From Prevotella sp. (GTDB lineage: Bacteria > Bacteroidota > Bacteroidia > Bacteroidales > Bacteroidaceae): a DNA stretch of 64,000 bases. The stretch covers positions 1 to 64,000 of the forward strand of contig JAFQGS010000047.1 of NCBI GenBank assembly GCA_017415455.1, written 5' to 3'. This document shows positions 51,864-61,394 of this stretch, piece by piece. Below the pieces are notes generated by a model. The model was not told the origin of the DNA, ran no database searches, and saw nothing but the letters and a program-made list of their open reading frames with translations. Every line of letters begins with the position of its first letter. The stretch's first letter is position 1. A program made the translations under genes and the position numbers.

Positions 51864-52657
51864 TTAAGAAATTTCTCCATCGGAATATCCTCATCAAACT
51901 CCTTGATGTAGATGTTCCTGTAATATATTTCGGCCGTTTCCGACTGCAAACCTATCTTTCCTTTGTCCACGCTCAGGTTTGTTCCGATGTTCACTATCTC
52001 GCCATTCAGCTTGTGAATGGCATACTTGTTGCCCATCACTATCACTTCACACTGGTTCCATTCGCCGTCAAGACCGTGAAAATTCTCTGTCGCCTTGGCA
52101 CGGTGTTCGCCGCCTCTGCGCTCCTGAGCCACGCCTCCCTCGCTTGCCGGAAGGTAGCATTTGTCTTCTCCGCAAGTCCAATCAAAGCGCGTTCCGTTGC
52201 ACCACATGTCGCCAGTATGGTTGGTATTGGTGAGGTGATTGTATCTTACCTGATACTCAAGTCCCTTCGGCCATATCCTGTCGTTTATCACATGGTAGTA
52301 GAAACCTGCATCATACTGCCACTTGTCGAAGTCGTTTGCAATGCGTTTTCCCCATTTATACTCGAACTTAAATATAAAACGGCTGTACTCTTTGTCGGCA
52401 TAAAAGAGTCCGTGTGTGCCGTTAACGCCTGTGAAAAGGTCTATGGAGTCGGGAAACTCACTATTGTAAACGTGCACCATTCCATCTTCTATGGCATACA
52501 CTTTCTCTGCCATCAGCGAGTCGCCTGAGCGTATTTTAAGATACCATCCGGTCCAATCCTTGCCGTTAAACAGCTTTACAAAACCTTCGTCCGACATTGT
52601 TGCGGAGCACAGTATGCACCCGAGCGCAATCAAAACAAAATAAAAACTCTTTTTCAT
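51860..52657 (-). CDS. DUF1080 (3-keto-glycoside hydrolase-like) secreted protein
   Basis: 265 aa. An N-terminal export signal (FYFVLIALGCILCSA; a lipobox is possible) precedes a concanavalin-like jelly roll with FVKLFNGKDWTGWYLK at the start and KGLEYQVRYNH, GEWNQCEVIVMGNKYAIHKLNG, IGLQSETAEIYYRNIYIKE. Some relatives act on 3-keto-glycosides; substrate here is unknown. It lies in a tight run after the CE12-like esterase (19 nt) and overlaps the ThuA gene. A ThuA-DUF1080 pair is a common association. Confidence 0.82.
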   Translation of the reverse strand: MKKSFYFVLIALGCILCSATMSDEGFVKLFNGKDWTGWYLKIRSGDSLMAEKVYAIEDGMVHVYNSEFPDSIDLFTGVNGTHGLFYADKEYSRFIFKFEYKWGKRIANDFDKWQYDAGFYYHVINDRIWPKGLEYQVRYNHLTNTNHTGDMWCNGTRFDWTCGEDKCYLPASEGGVAQERRGGEHRAKATENFHGLDGEWNQCEVIVMGNKYAIHKLNGEIVNIGTNLSVDKGKIGLQSETAEIYYRNIYIKEFDEDIPMEKFLK

Positions 52658-52676
52658 AACTGTCTTTCTTTATTCA

Positions 52677-54215
52677 TTATCTCAACATTATACCTTCCAC
52701 TTTCCAGTCACCCACACTGAAATGTATGTCCGACGACTCTCTGACGCTCCACGGATAGAGTCGGATGTGCAGGCGTTGTCCGGGGCGAAGCATGATGTTT
52801 GCGGGACAGACAACACTGCGCTTGCCGCCCACAGGCTGCTGAGACTCGCCCACATCGGTGCGCGGGTAGAAGTCTTTTCCATAGGCACATGCCACGCGGT
52901 AAGCCACATCGCCCTCGATGGAGAACGACAGTTGGCGCAGCAACAGGGTGTGCTCGGATGCCGGAACGATAACTTCCACATAGCGTTTCTGCGCCTCGTC
53001 GATTTCCGCCGACCATCTTCCGCCTTCTATTGTTATGCCGCCGTCAGTGCGCTGAAGCCCCTTCACGTCAATCCTTTCTAACGGAATGCTCACCGCCGAA
53101 CGCTCTTTCACCTCGCTGACCACAGCCTTCACGGGCAGCAGACGTTGCTGATTGCCGTAGGTTATGCTTACAGCCGTCTGCACATTGCCGCAATCTGATG
53201 CAGCAGGTGTATAGAAAAGGTAGAAGCAACGGTTCCAGAGCCTGCCGTCCTCATAATCATACGAGAGCGAGGCGGCACGCTTTCCGTGTGCGTCATCAGA
53301 TATAGTCATTCCCTTTGGAGCCTCTATGGTGAGGCGTCCCGACGTCGGTTGCAGGTTGATGCCTGTCAGATCGAAGCACACTGTGGCTTCCTCGCCGGCG
53401 AAGAGTGTCTTGAAATCGAGCGTGGTGGGATTGAGAACGAGGGGTTGCTCATGGCGTATATACTCCCTGAGGATGCCCAACGAGCGCAAGCCTTCCACCG
53501 CAAGACGGGCATAACAGGCGGCACCTGTGGCCTGAGTGTGCGTGCCGTCGGTGGGCACATAGATGCACTTTATGGTCTGCTCGGCACCCAGACGCTCTGC
53601 ATATTCTCTCGTCATGGCGGTCATATCCACCAGTTGCACCTGCTTGTTGCGAGCAACATGCTTCATCACACGCACATAGTTGAGGGTGGAATCATCGGGA
53701 GCCTTGCTCAGGTCGTGGCATCCCTTGGGACTTATTGTGCCGTCTGACGTGAAGTAACAGCGTATGATTGGCGTTACGAACACAGGCGTAGCACCTTTGG
53801 AACGCGTCTGGTCTACATACATTTCCAAGTGCTTCTTGTATGTGGTCCATGGCGCAGTGCCGCGAAAATCGTCACCGTCCTTGCCGCCTTCTTTCTCGTC
53901 GTTGTGCGCAAACTGTATCAAGACGTAGTCGTTGGGGCGCAGACTGTCGAGCACTATCTGCCATAATCCCTCCTTATAGAACGACCGCGAGCTTCTGCCT
54001 CCTCGTGCATAGTTTGCCACATGGACGTCGGAGGTGAAGAATTCCTGCAGCATCTCGCCCCAGCCTCGTGTGCGGGTGGTGTTCTCTACATAGTCAGCCA
54101 TGGTGGAGTCGCCTATCGTATGCACACGCACTTTGGCTTCTTCCTGACCGTAGACGTTGCCGGAAAAGCTGCCGGCAGACAGCATCATAAACGCTAAAAG
54201 CAAATGTCTTCTCAT
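52677..54215 (-). CDS. Rhamnogalacturonan acetylesterase-like SGNH hydrolase (CE12-like) with C-terminal beta domain
   Basis: 512 aa. The signal peptide ends NVYG before QEE. The SGNH esterase domain (about 30-255) has block I TIGDSTMADY (nucleophile Ser), the Gly block NYARGGRSSRSF, the Asn block IQFAHNDEKEGG and the catalytic Asp-His pair PTDGTHTQATG. The second half is beta-rich and not recognised. It would remove acetyl groups from rhamnogalacturonan I so the lyase and GH28 can act. It lies 10 nt after the GH28 gene. Confidence 0.87.
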   Translation of the reverse strand: MRRHLLLAFMMLSAGSFSGNVYGQEEAKVRVHTIGDSTMADYVENTTRTRGWGEMLQEFFTSDVHVANYARGGRSSRSFYKEGLWQIVLDSLRPNDYVLIQFAHNDEKEGGKDGDDFRGTAPWTTYKKHLEMYVDQTRSKGATPVFVTPIIRCYFTSDGTISPKGCHDLSKAPDDSTLNYVRVMKHVARNKQVQLVDMTAMTREYAERLGAEQTIKCIYVPTDGTHTQATGAACYARLAVEGLRSLGILREYIRHEQPLVLNPTTLDFKTLFAGEEATVCFDLTGINLQPTSGRLTIEAPKGMTISDDAHGKRAASLSYDYEDGRLWNRCFYLFYTPAASDCGNVQTAVSITYGNQQRLLPVKAVVSEVKERSAVSIPLERIDVKGLQRTDGGITIEGGRWSAEIDEAQKRYVEVIVPASEHTLLLRQLSFSIEGDVAYRVACAYGKDFYPRTDVGESQQPVGGKRSVVCPANIMLRPGQRLHIRLYPWSVRESSDIHFSVGDWKVEGIMLR

Positions 54216-54225
54216 TGTGTAAATA

Positions 54226-55719
54226 TTATTTTATAACCTTAATGTCCATTCCCACCTTGTCTATCGACTTGCCATCGATGCTGACATTGACCACATTCTG
54301 CAACGTAACGGGCTTGTCGTCGAGCGAGGAAATGCTCACATTGTCCATCACAATGCCTTCTGCCTGACGCAAGACAGCACCCTGACGCGTGCCGGTGAAT
54401 GATATGTTACGCAGCGTTATGTCTTTAATGCGCATCTCGGGAAGGCCGTTGAAGAACATGGCACGCCTGCCTCCCACTCCCTTTACGTCGTCAATATGTA
54501 TGTTGCGGAACACAGGTGTGCCCTCGCCCACTGGCTCTTCCTTATATATATCGGCATTCTTCAAGGCGTAATAGAGGTCGAAGAGGATGTTCTCGTTTGC
54601 TATATCAAACATGTTTATGCGGCTACAGAAGATGTTTTCGACAACACCTTCGCGTCCGCGAGTGCTCTTAAAGCGTATTCCTACGTCTGTTCCTACAAAC
54701 GTGCAGTTATCAATAAAGATGTTGTTTACGCCTCCACTCATCTCACTTCCTACCACAAAGCCGCCATGTCCGTGATAAACGACATTGTCGCGAGCCACAA
54801 CATTGCTGCAAGGCCAGCCCCTGCGGCGACCCCTTTCGTCTTTTCCCGACTTTATGCAGATGGCATCGTCGCCTGCATCTATGGTGCAATCGTAAATCAA
54901 AACCCTGTTGCACGACTCAATGTCAAGCGCATCTCCATTCTGAGAATACCACGGATTGATGACCGATATGCCATGAATGGCCATCTCCTCGCAATGAATC
55001 GGATGCACACACCATGCCGGAGAGTTCTTGAATGTTACCCCTTGAAGCAACACATTGCGGCATTCGAAAAGGCGTATCATATTAGGACGGAAGTCTTTTT
55101 GTGCCAGACTCTCGTTAGGATACCACTTCGTTCCATTGTCAACAACCACACCTCCCGATGCTATAAGGTTGTTCCACTGGCTCTCAGTCATCTTTCCTTT
55201 CTTCACCATTCGCCACGTATTGCCGTTTCCATCGAATATACCTTCGCCCGTAATGGCTATGTTTTGTGCTCTGTTGGCATGTATAGGCGACGTCAGACGT
55301 TGCTTGTCTTCAAAGCTTCTCATCTGTGATTTATACAGAGAATGGTCGGAAGAGAAGAGCACTAAGGCATTTTTCTCGGCATGCAAGCGCACGTTACTCA
55401 GCAGTTCTATCGGTCCGGTAATCCACATTCCGGCAGGTATCACAACCATTCCGCCGCCCTTTTCGCTTACATGTTTTATGGCATTGTTTATCGCTTCGGT
55501 ATTAAGCGCACTGCTACTGCTCTGTGCTCCGAAGTCGGTAATAGACACTTTGTACTGAGGAAACACCGGCAACTGCATCTTCTTCATCTCAAACGGCACA
55601 TCGTTATATACCTTTTCGTCTATCGGCAAGATGTCTTGCGCCATTGCGGAAATACCTACACACAATGACATTGCGCATGTTATTGCAACTTTCTTTATAC
55701 TCATAATATTCTTATTCAT
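54226..55719 (-). CDS. Glycoside hydrolase family 28 (polygalacturonase-like)
   Basis: 497 aa. The signal peptide (CAMSLCVGISAMA) is followed by Gln. The right-handed beta-helix has the GH28 catalytic motifs in order: NGDALDIES, AGDDAICIKSG (paired Asp), GHGGFVVGSEMSGG and IRFKSTRGR. It should hydrolyse galacturonic-acid linkages in pectin in the periplasm; exo- or endo-action and homogalacturonan versus rhamnogalacturonan preference cannot be decided. Met6 (55704) is an alternative start. It begins 117 nt after a DUF1080 lipoprotein gene. Confidence 0.93.
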   Translation of the reverse strand: MNKNIMSIKKVAITCAMSLCVGISAMAQDILPIDEKVYNDVPFEMKKMQLPVFPQYKVSITDFGAQSSSSALNTEAINNAIKHVSEKGGGMVVIPAGMWITGPIELLSNVRLHAEKNALVLFSSDHSLYKSQMRSFEDKQRLTSPIHANRAQNIAITGEGIFDGNGNTWRMVKKGKMTESQWNNLIASGGVVVDNGTKWYPNESLAQKDFRPNMIRLFECRNVLLQGVTFKNSPAWCVHPIHCEEMAIHGISVINPWYSQNGDALDIESCNRVLIYDCTIDAGDDAICIKSGKDERGRRRGWPCSNVVARDNVVYHGHGGFVVGSEMSGGVNNIFIDNCTFVGTDVGIRFKSTRGREGVVENIFCSRINMFDIANENILFDLYYALKNADIYKEEPVGEGTPVFRNIHIDDVKGVGGRRAMFFNGLPEMRIKDITLRNISFTGTRQGAVLRQAEGIVMDNVSISSLDDKPVTLQNVVNVSIDGKSIDKVGMDIKVIK

Positions 55720-55836
55720 ACTCTATCATGTTATTGTTTGTTATCTATCAGCGTCTTACTTGTTTGCAATCAGGGTGTCGTTTATGCCCAAACGTCCTCA
55801 TGTTTGTGACAAACGATAATCCATACTGCATTCAAA

Positions 55837-56568
55837 CTACAGTTTCTTTATCATTATATCCTTGAATCTTATCTTCAGTTCGTCGTTGCGATGAAGCTGG
55901 AACGCAAGATGACCTTTCTTTCCTGAGCGTCTGAACACATGCTCATAGTCGTCTAATATGCCTGTTCCGTCCCAGTCGGAACGCACTATTCCGTTTACTA
56001 TTGTCTTGATGTGATTGCCCCGACAGATGACAACCATCTCGTTCCAGCCGTCTCCTTCGTCGGCAAACTTAAACAGATGTTCCTTCGGTTCATAATCATT
56101 TGTCATGCTCCAGTTCTGCCTTGAGGGCGAGAGCCATCTCTGAACTTCGTATGTCTCATCATAAATCATTCCCGTTCTCCACGTCATCGGCTCCTTGGGA
56201 TGTATGTCAATCTGCGGTCCGTTGAGCCAACCTCCTGCCAGATTGGGGTCGAAAACGCTACGGAACTGTATTCCGCTGTTGCCCTTTGACTCTCTGTATG
56301 CCTGAAAGCGGAAGGTCAGAATAAAGTCGTCGTATTGCTTATCAGACACTAACCAGACATAATGATGGTTCTTGTCGCCCAACGAATTGCATAGTATTGT
56401 GCCGCTGTCTACGGTCCAATAGGTCTTCATCTTGTCCTTCGGCTTGCATTCTACGTGCCACCCTTTCAGGTCTTCTCCATTGAACAACGACACCCATTGG
56501 GCTGTCGAACAGCCAGTAAGCGCCGTTACTACAAGTAGTGTCCATACTGCATTTCTTAATGTTTTCAT
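55837..56568 (-). CDS. DUF1080 lipoprotein
   Basis: 243 aa. A lipobox ends LTGC (Cys about 20). The DUF1080 jelly roll starts WVSLFNGEDLKGWHVE and contains SKGNSGIQFRS, GWLNGPQIDIHPKE and GWNEMVVICRGNHIKTIVNG. It is only distantly like the other DUF1080 protein of the cluster. It probably sits on the cell surface or periplasmic face. A promoter at 56659-56666 and an upstream terminator suggest that it starts its own transcript. Confidence 0.83.
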   Translation of the reverse strand: MKTLRNAVWTLLVVTALTGCSTAQWVSLFNGEDLKGWHVECKPKDKMKTYWTVDSGTILCNSLGDKNHHYVWLVSDKQYDDFILTFRFQAYRESKGNSGIQFRSVFDPNLAGGWLNGPQIDIHPKEPMTWRTGMIYDETYEVQRWLSPSRQNWSMTNDYEPKEHLFKFADEGDGWNEMVVICRGNHIKTIVNGIVRSDWDGTGILDDYEHVFRRSGKKGHLAFQLHRNDELKIRFKDIMIKKL

Positions 56569-56658
56569 AATCAGATAAAATGATTTTTAATCAGGTTAGT
56601 TATAAATGAGACTTCACAAAGCGAACAATACCATTCGCTTCGTGGAATATTCCGTTTG

Positions 56659-56666
56659 CAAATATA
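56659..56666 (-). promoter_or_regulatory. Bacteroidota -7 element upstream of the DUF1080 lipoprotein gene
   Basis: TATATTTG on the minus strand fits TAnnTTTG, 91 nt before the ATG at 56568. It suggests a second transcript for the DUF1080-GH28-CE12-DUF1080-ThuA run. Confidence 0.55.
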
Positions 56667-56728
56667 GATGTTATGTATCAATACAATGGGGATTATATGA
56701 CACAAAAGGACAAAAAACTGACTAAAAA

Positions 56729-56768
56729 AAAGGGGATAACAGCATTAGACCGTTCTCCCCTTCCGGTT
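56729..56768 (-). terminator. Terminator after the PL11 lyase gene
   Basis: On the minus strand AAGGGGAGAAC pairs with GTTATCCCCTT (one mismatch), followed by a run of T. It lies about 45 nt past the PL11 stop codon. Confidence 0.6.
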
Positions 56769-56807
56769 TGATAATTATTCAGACAATGTCCGATAAATAA
56801 TCATTCC

Positions 56808-59420
56808 CTACTTGATAACTTTCTTTCCGTTCTTGATATAGACACCCTTCACCGGCGCATCAACGCGCTGTCCTTTCAGGTTATACCATTTGTCGCCGTC
56901 GGTAAGCAGTGTTTCTGTCATCTGAACTCCATCTATTCCGTCGGTGCTTGTCTTCTCATAAGTGAACGTTACCATAGCATACAGCTGCTTGTTCTTGCCC
57001 GCCGAGTCTTCGGCTGATGACACAATATTGCTGTTATCGAACTTCAACACGATATTATCCAATGCCCTGAAGCCATCAATATAGCACTCTGCCGGACCCG
57101 TTCCTGCCGTTCCTCCGGGGAAGGTTATAGGCGAAGTGAGCACACTTGTAGTGCCATCTATCACCACATCGGTCATATATATCGAGCGGTCTGCTGTGGT
57201 AGAACCGTTGTTACTCCTGCCTTCCACAGCGATGGCGATGATTGCATAGCCCTCGTTCACAGTGAAAGTGATGGTGCTTCCGTTGTTTCCGGTGCGCAGT
57301 TTTATATATCCTCCGCTCTCAGAAGCAGTGATTTCCTGGTTGGCTCCGGCGGTATAACAGGTTCCGGTTACTATGCCTTTGTCCTCTGCTGGCATAGCAA
57401 GCTGCTCCGTACCATTATCCGATTCCTCCACAGCAAGAGGTTTCGGAGCTGTAGAAGTGACATTGGTCTTATATGTAGCACGGTCTATTCCGAGGCTCTC
57501 CGCCAGTGAGTAACTGAGGTGTGGAGGCTGGTTGTATGATGCGTTCTGCCATGCCACAGCCATTCTGTACTGATGATCCTGCAACAGGCAAGGCACCTTG
57601 TACTTTGTCACCTGTGGTGTAGAGAAAATCATTATGTTGCAAGTCTTGCTTGACCAGTCGCTCTCATACTGCCACATTATCAATTCCTCACGCCAGTCTC
57701 CGAGGAAATCCGCAATCAGCATTGGGGTTGCCTTGGTTGTATTACTTGTCTGAGGCTGCTCAAAGTCCTTAAAATTCTGAACCACTGCAATACCCTTTGT
57801 AGATGTGTTCCAAGCCCTGATGCGTGGCGATGAAAATCCAGTACCGCTGTCGTAACGACCGTCAAAAGTCTGATCAAATGGGTCACCAGTCCAATAAATG
57901 CGGAAGTTTGTATCTGGTTTGCTGCTTGCAATCACCTTACCATCTTCACAAGCGTACATGTTATTGTCTGCCGATGACCAGAATTCAGAGCCTTTGTGAG
58001 ATGGGACAAAGTCGCATGCCACACCTCTTCCGTTATCTCCAGAACTCTCTGCAGACACCAGCAGCTCACCTGTTGTAGCGTCATGGACATCATAACCGTA
58101 TGGACTCTCCTCATGAGGCATCATCACCTCCAGACCCGGACGGTCTGGAACGAGGTCGCCAAGATGTATGGCGTCACCATGACCTTTGCCTGTTGAGCAA
58201 AGCAACTTACCCTCATTGCTTATCGTTGCGCTACCTATACAGATGTCGTCTGTGCCGTCAGCGTTCACGTCACCTATCGAAATGCCATGAACACCCTGTC
58301 CGTAACTTGACTTGCCTGTACCTGAAGCCACCACTGTTCCACTTTCGTTAATAACACTCCAAGATGATTTTGCTGTTCCGCGATGCAACCAACGGGTCTT
58401 CAAGCTGGTGCCATCCCAGTCAACAGCCCATATATAACACTGTGTATAGTAACCACGTTGCAGAATGGCAGAAGGCTTCTTTCCGTCAAGATAAGCTACC
58501 GCAGCATTGACGCGCTCGGCACGACCGCCATAACTGTCACCCCAGAAACTGTTGATGGTGGCAGCTCCTCCGTTCTCACCACCGGCACGATTCGGACGAT
58601 ACCATATAGTATGCATGGCAGCACCTGTTGCTCCGTTGAATACAGTAAGGAACTCTTCGCCGCCTGTTATGTAACCCTTTGAGTTCTGATAAGTCTTCGA
58701 ATTGTCTGTCGCCTGTATGTCAGAAGCACCCACTGCGCTAACATACTTGCCCTGTCCGTCAGTACTTCCGGCTGCTGTGCGGCATATCATCTCTGCCTTT
58801 CCGTCGCCGTCAAAGTCGTAAACAAGGAATGTCATGGTGTGGTTTCCTGAACGTATGTTGTGTCCTAAGTTCATTCTCCAGAGCTGTGTTCCATCCATCT
58901 CATGGCATGAGAGATATGTAGGAGAGGCTTTTCCGTCCTTTCCTGAGTCGCGCTGGTTTTCCGGGAACCACTTGATAACAAGCTCAAACTCACCGTCTCC
59001 GTCAACATCTCCGATGCTTGCCTCGTCCGGACGGTATCTTCCTGTTAATGAACCAGAAGCGTCCTTTGTGTTTGGCGGACGGCTTACAGAGAACTTTCTG
59101 TACATATTATTCCACGCAGTAACCTTGAAACTCTCGCCTGCTGTGGACTCGATGGTGTAGTTTGCACCTGCCACTCCGCCGTCGTCAAGGAAGTTTGTCG
59201 ATGTTGTTATAACCTCAGAATTAAGCCTTACCCCGTCGCGATAGACATTGAAACCAAGATTTGAGGCATCACCAACGAGCGAGCGCCATGACACAAGCAC
59301 GCCCTTGCTTGTTAAAACAGCAACCGGTGCCCTGCCCAATTTCTCCTGCTGATAGGCCTGTGCCTGTATGGAAACAAATGACATACAGGAAAGCAATAGA
59401 AATAGAAATACTTTTTTCAT
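56808..59420 (-). CDS. Rhamnogalacturonan lyase, PL11 family
   Basis: 870 aa. The signal peptide ends SIQA before QAYQQ. Residues about 25-115 form an N-terminal beta domain (FNVYRDGVRLNSE). The large PL11 beta-propeller follows, with repeated Ca-binding loops (GDVDGDGEFELVIKW, YDFDGDGKAEMICRTA, GDVNADGTDDICIG) and family segments EMMPHEESP-like MMPHEESPYGYD and DFLGDWREELI. Residues about 650-810 are an extra carbohydrate-binding-like region. The last 27 residues (KWYNLKGQRV, then KGVYIKNGKKVIK) match the C-terminal tail seen on many Prevotella secreted proteins, possibly a sorting signal. It cleaves the rhamnogalacturonan I backbone. Confidence 0.92.
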   Translation of the reverse strand: MKKVFLFLLLSCMSFVSIQAQAYQQEKLGRAPVAVLTSKGVLVSWRSLVGDASNLGFNVYRDGVRLNSEVITTSTNFLDDGGVAGANYTIESTAGESFKVTAWNNMYRKFSVSRPPNTKDASGSLTGRYRPDEASIGDVDGDGEFELVIKWFPENQRDSGKDGKASPTYLSCHEMDGTQLWRMNLGHNIRSGNHTMTFLVYDFDGDGKAEMICRTAAGSTDGQGKYVSAVGASDIQATDNSKTYQNSKGYITGGEEFLTVFNGATGAAMHTIWYRPNRAGGENGGAATINSFWGDSYGGRAERVNAAVAYLDGKKPSAILQRGYYTQCYIWAVDWDGTSLKTRWLHRGTAKSSWSVINESGTVVASGTGKSSYGQGVHGISIGDVNADGTDDICIGSATISNEGKLLCSTGKGHGDAIHLGDLVPDRPGLEVMMPHEESPYGYDVHDATTGELLVSAESSGDNGRGVACDFVPSHKGSEFWSSADNNMYACEDGKVIASSKPDTNFRIYWTGDPFDQTFDGRYDSGTGFSSPRIRAWNTSTKGIAVVQNFKDFEQPQTSNTTKATPMLIADFLGDWREELIMWQYESDWSSKTCNIMIFSTPQVTKYKVPCLLQDHQYRMAVAWQNASYNQPPHLSYSLAESLGIDRATYKTNVTSTAPKPLAVEESDNGTEQLAMPAEDKGIVTGTCYTAGANQEITASESGGYIKLRTGNNGSTITFTVNEGYAIIAIAVEGRSNNGSTTADRSIYMTDVVIDGTTSVLTSPITFPGGTAGTGPAECYIDGFRALDNIVLKFDNSNIVSSAEDSAGKNKQLYAMVTFTYEKTSTDGIDGVQMTETLLTDGDKWYNLKGQRVDAPVKGVYIKNGKKVIK

Positions 59421-59513
59421 GTTATAAAAAATAGTTTGATATTTATTTGTTTTTATTCGCTAATCCTTGTTTCATCCCGCACTCACAGAGTGCAAATATT
59501 ATATAATACCTTG

Positions 59514-59521
59514 CAAATATA
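59514..59521 (-). promoter_or_regulatory. Bacteroidota -7 element for the PL11 gene
   Basis: TATATTTG on the minus strand fits TAnnTTTG, giving a leader of about 85 nt to the ATG at 59420. Confidence 0.5.
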
Positions 59522-59628
59522 CGAATAAAAGATAATTAAACAGCCATTAACTTTTTATTTTTCACCTCTTAACATATGAAAAAACACATTTGCACTTGGC
59601 AAAATGCGCTCCCTGAGACCTCTCCGCC

Positions 59629-60168
59629 TCAATCCTGCCCTATCCATCTTATGCCGCAGTTCTCCATGCGTTCGATGGTGTGAAGCAGGCTGATGTCAAT
59701 GTTTTTCAGATTTGCCGTCAGCGAGCGCAGAAACAATCCATGAGACACCACAAGCACCGTCTTTCCCTGGAAGTTGTCTCTCAGCCATCTGACTACGCTT
59801 GCGGCACGCTCATAAAGCATCTCACGTGTCTCCACGTCGGGCGCAAGATTTGCCGGGTCTATGTCCGCAATACGCATGCCGGTCATACTTCCCCAGTCTA
59901 TCTCCCTTAGCCTGTCTGTTGTCTGCCATGGTATGTCGGTACGTCCGTCAAGCAATATCCGCACCGTGTCTGTCACCCGCTTAAGGTCACTGCTGAGTAT
60001 TACGTCAAAGTTGTCCAGACACAACCTGTCACGCAGTAGGACAGCCTGCTGCTTTCCGTTGACCGTCAGTGTTCCCGGCATGTGTCCCTGAAGCAGGCGC
60101 TGCAGGTTCTCTTCCGTCTCGCCGTGCCTGACCAGACAGAGCCGCAATCCCAAACTGTCATCCTTCAT
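59629..60168 (-). CDS. Histidine phosphatase family protein (phosphoglycerate mutase-like)
   Basis: 179 aa. The catalytic RHG motif is in LCLVRHGETEENLQ; VILSSDLKRVTDTVRILL and the second catalytic His in VLVVSHGLFLRSL follow. It is likely a phosphatase of small molecules (CobC/GpmB-like); substrate unknown. It lies 48 nt downstream of a thioesterase gene on the same strand and is probably co-transcribed with it from 60670-60677. Confidence 0.88.
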   Translation of the reverse strand: MKDDSLGLRLCLVRHGETEENLQRLLQGHMPGTLTVNGKQQAVLLRDRLCLDNFDVILSSDLKRVTDTVRILLDGRTDIPWQTTDRLREIDWGSMTGMRIADIDPANLAPDVETREMLYERAASVVRWLRDNFQGKTVLVVSHGLFLRSLTANLKNIDISLLHTIERMENCGIRWIGQD

Positions 60169-60216
60169 TACTTTCTCTTACTCGCAAAAATATCCAGGTT
60201 CTCCTTATCCAACTCT

Positions 60217-60648
60217 CTATTTTATCTGATGCCCCTCATACTCCCTTATGGTGTTCTTAAACTCCTCCGGAATCTGCATAGGCTGCTTTGCCTCAAGGTC
60301 GAACATCACCATCACCGTCCTGCACTCACATTTCACCTCGCCCGTATCCTCTGTCACGGCGCGCTGCAGCAGTGTGAAACTCTTATTGCCAAGATGCACG
60401 GTTGAGGTCTCTATCTTTATCTTATCGTCGAAGAACACCGGCAGCAGGAAGTTGGCGTTGATATTTGCCACCACGATGCCCATGCGGCGCCAATCGACAC
60501 TATCGCCAAGCACATCCTTTACGTATGTTGTCTTTGCCAAATCATAAAGGGCGAAATACACTGAGTTGTTCACATGTCCGAACTGATCCACATCACAGAA
60601 CCTTATCTGTGCCGGCATCGAGTGCCTGAATTTTATCTCTTCTTCCAT
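60217..60648 (-). CDS. Acyl-CoA thioesterase, 4HBT hotdog family
   Basis: 143 aa from MEEEIKFRHSMP. The hotdog signature is RFCDVDQFGHVNNSVYFALYD, quoted here as the conserved DVDQFGHVNN, with the catalytic Asp preceding the Gly-His. It is a cytoplasmic thioesterase of unknown acyl substrate. The ATG at 60648 is preferred over 60672, because the latter lies practically at the promoter element 60670-60677. Confidence 0.85.
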   Translation of the reverse strand: MEEEIKFRHSMPAQIRFCDVDQFGHVNNSVYFALYDLAKTTYVKDVLGDSVDWRRMGIVVANINANFLLPVFFDDKIKIETSTVHLGNKSFTLLQRAVTEDTGEVKCECRTVMVMFDLEAKQPMQIPEEFKNTIREYEGHQIK

Positions 60649-60669
60649 TACTAATACCATTTTCAAACG

Positions 60670-60677
60670 CAAAGGTA
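60670..60677 (-). promoter_or_regulatory. Bacteroidota -7 element for the thioesterase-phosphatase pair
   Basis: TACCTTTG on the minus strand fits TAnnTTTG, 22 nt before the ATG at 60648. Confidence 0.6.
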
Positions 60678-60775
60678 CTCTAAAAAAATGATTTTGAATT
60701 GCATATCGAAAATATTTTTTAGATGCTTATGTCAAGTTCAACTTATACTTAATGGTTAAGTAAATTTATATGCCT

Positions 60776-60783
60776 TACATTTG
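60776..60783 (+). promoter_or_regulatory. Bacteroidota -7 element for the truncated HTH gene
   Basis: TACATTTG fits TAnnTTTG, about 108 nt before the ATG at 60891. A 17-nt palindrome (60844-60860, TACCCTTG-C-CAAGGGTA) lies in the leader and may be an operator or a small RNA hairpin. Confidence 0.5.
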
Positions 60784-60890
60784 TTTCCACAGATATTCTT
60801 TATTCTGGAATTTTTTTTGTAATTCTGTATAAATCAGTTATTTTACCCTTGCCAAGGGTAAATAAGTTTCATTATAAATTCATTTTGAAT

Positions 60891-61394
60891 ATGAACAACG
60901 AGAAAAAAGCTTTGGAAACCCAAGGGAAAGGTTGTAATGTCGTGCTACCTTCTTCTTCCCTTCCTTTTAATAATGACAAAAGGGAAAAGAAGAAAAGTAT
61001 AACCACTGCCATGCCAGAGACGGGCAGCGTAAACAAGAAAGCCAAGTGCCGCATGACAACAGCCAGCGACATAGCCCCTGAAGGTGTTACCCACGACTCC
61101 CATTATACGTTGGCAGAGGTGATGAGCAAGTTCAACATCAAGTATGGTCGCCTTTATGAGATACGTAACCGCTATCAGTTGGCATCCATCCATGCCTCGG
61201 AGCCATTGCCAAAGCTGACCGTCATCACTTTTCCTGACATCGGGGCTGTCATACCGACGCTGAACCAAGGAATATGCAGCACCCATCTTCCACTGCCATC
61301 GGCTGAGCAGGCGATAGCATTTGGAGAGCATCGGGGATGCCTGTTCCGTCGTCATCCATATTTCTTTGACCCGCTCATAGTCTTTCTCTACTGA
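60891..61394 (+). pseudogene. Truncated helix-turn-helix protein gene
   Basis: The open frame has 167 codons. Residues about 1-60 are basic and low-complexity (MNNEKKALETQ..., DKREKKKS). Then YTLAEVMSKFNIKYGRLYEI and RNRYQL read like a DNA-binding helix-turn-helix of the kind found in Bacteroidales mobile-element regulators. From about 61190 on, the frame runs through sequence antisense to a TlpA-like pseudogene, so the original C terminus appears to be lost. It has its own promoter. A complete but odd small protein is possible. The call is tentative. Confidence 0.4.
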
